Positions 62,956 to 64,000 of a stretch of DNA of 64,000 nt are shown piece after piece. Both the position numbers and the translations under genes were made by a program. This stretch comes from Pirellulaceae bacterium. GTDB lineage: Bacteria > Planctomycetota > Planctomycetia > Pirellulales > Pirellulaceae. The stretch lies in assembly GCA_019636385.1 (NCBI GenBank), contig JAHBXT010000005.1:151925-215924 (forward strand), in the 5' to 3' direction. Below the pieces are notes generated by a model. It did not search any database, had not been told where the DNA came from, and saw only the letters and a list, made by a program, of their open reading frames with translations. Every line of letters begins with the position of its first letter. The first letter of the stretch is position 1.

Positions 62956-64000
62956 ATGTATGTCATTGAAAACCCTGTTTTGCAACGCGAGTTGTTGACG
63001 AATCTGCGAGCGGCGCGGGGGTTTGTGTTGATGTTGGTCTATCAGTTGGCTCTGGCCAGCGTGCTGTTGATGGTCTACCCATCGGGACAGCGAGTCGATC
63101 TGTCGACCGATTCGTCTATAGCTTTGCAACTGGTTGATCTATTCTTCTTGGGACAGTACATCTTGGCATCACTGATGGCTCCCACATTTGCAGCTGGTGC
63201 AATCAGCGGCGAGAAGGAACGCAAGACCTACGAAATGCTGTTGGCCAGTCCGCTCAGGCCGTGGGCGATTGTAATCGGCAAACTGGTGGCATCGTTAACT
63301 CACTTGGTCGTGCTAATCATCGCGTCACTGCCGATCATCATGTTGGCTTTGCCGCTGGGCGGCGTCAGTATTTGGGAGTTGCTGGCGGCTTACTTGTGGT
63401 TGATGATCTCGGTGGTGTTATTCGGTTCGATTGGTCTGGCATGTAGTTGCGTATTTCGTCGCACGGCAGCTTCGCTGGTCGTGACGTACTTGCTGATTTT
63501 TCCGTTGGCAATCGCTGGTGCTCTGTTTTGGCGCGGTCTGGCCAGTAACGGCGATGTACGACTGTTTCTAACGGTGTTCGTTTTGCCGCCCATCTACTTG
63601 GGAGTCAGCGGAGTCTTATGCCACTGGACGGCCCGACGTCTTCTGTATCCGCCCGATGTCGGCAGCGAAGGTAAGGAAGTGGTCGATCTGGAGGAAGAGA
63701 CCAAGCATGCAGTGGGCATGATTATTCAGCGCGACCAATTTCCCGATCGCTTGTTTGCTCCGCCACGCCGCCTGGCGCTGATGCGCGATGACGCCAATCC
63801 GGTGTACGACAAGGAGATTCACGCAGAGCTGTTCAGTCAAGGCACGCTAATGTTGCGCTTGGTGATTCAAATCAGCATGTTGCTGGCCATACCGTTGATG
63901 GGCTATCTGCTGTTTATTGCTCCGCGCTACTGCGCCTGGTATTTCTGTTACGTCATCGTGTTTAATATTCTGGTTGCTCCAGTTTTCTCCGCAGGCAGCT
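62956..64000 (+). CDS. ABC-2-type transporter permease (3' end beyond the window)
   Basis: 348 codons to the right edge, open frame, starting 11 bases after the cyclase. ENPVLQRELLTNLRAARGF opening, then membrane helices at about 20-40, 62-80, 105-130, 137-160 and 170-190. The segment GAISGEKERKTYEMLLASPL after helix 2 is the ABC-2 permease signature. A soluble part (DVGSEGKEVVDLEEETKHAVG) and two more helices follow before the edge. The partner ATPase is not in the window. Likely a drug, lipid or polysaccharide exporter, co-transcribed with the cyclase. Confidence 0.82.
   Translation, partial: MYVIENPVLQRELLTNLRAARGFVLMLVYQLALASVLLMVYPSGQRVDLSTDSSIALQLVDLFFLGQYILASLMAPTFAAGAISGEKERKTYEMLLASPLRPWAIVIGKLVASLTHLVVLIIASLPIIMLALPLGGVSIWELLAAYLWLMISVVLFGSIGLACSCVFRRTAASLVVTYLLIFPLAIAGALFWRGLASNGDVRLFLTVFVLPPIYLGVSGVLCHWTARRLLYPPDVGSEGKEVVDLEEETKHAVGMIIQRDQFPDRLFAPPRRLALMRDDANPVYDKEIHAELFSQGTLMLRLVIQISMLLAIPLMGYLLFIAPRYCAWYFCYVIVFNILVAPVFSAGS

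Overview
The window looks like chromosome from a planctomycete, most likely of the Pirellulaceae (Rhodopirellula/Blastopirellula type). The evidence is a set of families characteristic of that phylum: a giant secreted propeller/HEAT/cytochrome c protein, a DUF1549/DUF1553 cytochrome protein next to a Tat-exported DUF1501 protein, DUF1573 and DUF1559 proteins, an FHA-linked nucleotide cyclase, a soluble Ser/Thr kinase, and many short operons that switch strand. Shine-Dalgarno sites are present at some genes only, and GTG and TTG starts occur. I see no transposase, phage gene, CRISPR array, rRNA or tRNA.

Layout. 1-5.1 kb: the secreted heme protein (its last residues lie beyond the left edge) and a ferritin-like protein. 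5.1-5.5 kb: a gene-free stretch with a promoter-like element, consecutive hairpins and a strong terminator, a candidate structured RNA. 5.8-12.4 kb: a DevBCA-type exporter with a TolC-like outer membrane protein, two different permeases, a lipoprotein membrane-fusion protein and an ATPase fused to a cyclic-nucleotide-binding domain. 12.8-16.6 kb: a small membrane protein, FliG, a PTPS/QueD-family enzyme and an RlmI-like methyltransferase. 16.6-24.3 kb: three secreted proteins in a row (cytochrome/DUF1549/DUF1553 with a discoidin-like insert, DUF1501, FG-GAP/hydrolase fusion), probably for breakdown of an external substrate. 24.4-31.7 kb: DNA glycosylase, YheT-like hydrolase, PfkB kinase, bile-acid-symporter-like transporter, DUF1573 protein, LipA, esterase. 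31.9-34.5 kb: rpmF-fabD-fabG-acpP fatty-acid cluster. 35-48 kb: secreted and membrane proteins of unclear role, purC, an MFS transporter, an M48 peptidase, a BON protein, an RRM protein, Dtd, DUF1559, and a sugar dehydrogenase with a dockerin-like end. 48.2-53.6 kb: a TPR protein and an RbsB-RbsA-RbsC sugar ABC operon. 53.6-64 kb: YdjM-like protein, CvpA, the asd-truA-kinase-accA operon, an acrylyl-CoA-reductase-like enzyme, an FHA-GAF-cyclase and an ABC-2 permease cut by the right edge.

The most striking observation is the binding protein of the sugar ABC operon (52512-53552). Its two halves are in swapped order: lipoprotein signal, then the part that is normally C-terminal, then the part that is normally N-terminal. 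It reads as a circular permutation of an RbsB-type protein inside an otherwise normal operon. Second is the exporter ATPase with an intact cyclic-nucleotide phosphate-binding cassette, in a window that also encodes a class III nucleotide cyclase whose substrate-selecting lysine position is Asp. Third is the candidate RNA at 5.13-5.52 kb. All functional statements come from reading the sequence and recalling families; no searches were run.
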